Source: Tritrichomonas musculus (taxonomy: Eukaryota; Parabasalia; Tritrichomonadida; Tritrichomonadidae). Taken from it: a stretch of DNA of 64,000 nucleotides. This document shows positions 62,888 to 64,000 of the stretch, one piece after another. Each line of letters opens with the position of its first letter. Position 1 is the stretch's first letter. The stretch is taken from the NCBI GenBank assembly GCA_039105265.1, contig JAPFFF010000012.1, forward strand, positions 2,356,001 through 2,420,000. Direction: 5' to 3'. The notes under the pieces are model-generated. The model searched no databases, had not been told where the DNA came from, and saw nothing but the letters and a program-made list of their open reading frames with translations. Made by a program: the position numbers and the translations under genes.

Positions 62888-63976
62888 TAATTATAAAACC
62901 ATTTTTTTCTTTTTTTGGTAAAAAAAATATTAATCATGGGTGGGACACTCTTTTTTTGACCTCAAAAAGTTTCAAAATCTCTTCGAATTTTAGGTTTTAT
63001 TTGGTGATTTTAATAAATTTTCTTACCCATTTAATAATCTTTAAATTGGTCATTGAAACCAATCAAAAAACTTAATATTCATCGAGTTTTTTTTGACTTC
63101 ACATACTAATAGATCTCTCTTCGTAAGAGATATCCTTCAAAACTACTAATACTATTTGATTTTATACATATGCATTATACATTATAAAACATAAATATTT
63201 ATAATTACTTTGTAGTTAGTCCAAAAAAGTTAATATAATAATTATTTTTAAGTTTTTTCGATACATGATCTTTTCTAACTTTTTATTTTGTAATATTCGA
63301 TTTCTTCTTTTAATGCTCAATAAAATGATATATTTTGTTTGAACATAACTTCAAAGATAAAGTTTAGTTTGAAAAATGAATTCAAAAAGTTGAATTAATA
63401 AACGGAATGATTCAATTTTCGGCGGTTAGAAAATTAATTTTAAACGATCAAACTCAATATTTTTGCTTTAAAATATATTATAAGAATAGGGAATATTATT
63501 TAAAATGAGGTTCCGCCATTTATAAAATCAAAAAATTCAAAATGACCATTTTTTACCCAAATTATTTTTTATGGAAAATAAAATGCGATTTTGATTTTTT
63601 AAATAGTAAATTATATGTAGCTATTAAAAATCTATCTAAATATAAAATAACTGGAAAAAGTCTTGGATAGCTTACACATTATTAATCAATAATATTATAG
63701 ATATCTCTTTATAAAAAAAATATATAAGATTTTCTTCACATATTCTTGCTTATGATGTTATAAATAACAATAAATGTTTACTAATCTTTTCAAAATTATA
63801 CAATTAGCATTATTTGTAAAAAATTAAAATTTAGCGAAAAAAGCGTGAGTAGCTACTCATGATATTTTTCACAAAAGTGCAAAAAAGTTTTAGCCGATTT
63901 TTTTGAAGTACGATACAGTGTCAATATTGACCTTAACCGTTTGGGGCAAAAGAGATTTGGGGCAAAAAAAATCTCT
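62888..63976. other. AT-rich intergenic, dispersed repeats
   Basis: No gene is seen. A palindromic block around TGAGTAGCTACTCA (about 63847-63860) with a nearby GCAC/GTGC-type arm resembles, on the reverse strand, the repeat at 5241-5292. GTTTGGGGCAAAAG and TTTGGGGCAAAA near 63940-63970 are short direct repeats. Confidence 0.5.
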
Positions 63977-64000
63977 TATATATATATATATATATATATA
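63977..64000. repeat. TA microsatellite at window edge
   Basis: Pure alternating TA up to the last base; it may continue beyond the window. Confidence 0.9.

Overview
The window looks like a chromosomal stretch of a trichomonad parabasalid (Trichomonas or Tritrichomonas type). The evidence is very AT-rich intergenic DNA, intronless genes with start codons a few bases after TCA(+1)Y(T/A)-like initiators, abundant Maverick/Polinton elements, a mariner remnant, a huge coiled-coil repeat gene and a protein resembling the trichomonad initiator-binding family. The species is not decided by the sequence alone.

Layout. 1-5154: right-hand part of an old, broken Maverick that continues off the left edge. 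5155-9173: AT-rich desert with short dispersed repeats and one GC-richer orphan coding patch. 9174-27081: a full-length 17.9 kb Maverick with 562-bp, almost identical terminal inverted repeats (TIRs) and a 5-bp target duplication (ACTTA). It carries protein-primed PolB, two endonuclease-like genes, a basic-leucine-type protein, capsid candidates, a fibre-like protein, a packaging ATPase and an rve integrase. 27082-28323: AT-rich DNA with a small TA-flanked MITE. 28333-36343: a Mutator-like (9-bp duplication) non-autonomous DNA element. Nested inside it is a 6.5 kb TIR element (29789-36302) with GTTTG duplications that encodes PolB and two small proteins but no visible integrase or capsid. 36353-39092: AT-rich desert. 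39093-61422: host genes, namely a 6613-residue coiled-coil protein with a hierarchical repeat array, a small single-span membrane protein, and an initiator-binding-like protein. 61423-62013: a host gene of unknown function. 62513-62887: remnant of a mariner transposase. The window ends in a TA microsatellite.

The main point of interest is the relation between the two TIR elements. The Maverick and the small PolB element share the same terminal bases (AGTAG), the same 5-bp target duplication, sub-terminal palindromes, a similar gene-start arrangement (ATTTTT box then AAATG) and a similar basic-domain small protein. Only the Maverick has an integrase. A simple reading, which is inference, is that the small element replicates with its own protein-primed polymerase and depends on Maverick-type integrase, in the manner of a satellite. 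A second point is a putative Pol III unit (A-box, B-box, TTTT terminator) in a structured gap of the Maverick. A third is the length-quantised repeat grammar of the giant host protein.

The virus-like elements are treated as fossils: families, extents, parts and approximate state are given, but not the individual lesions.
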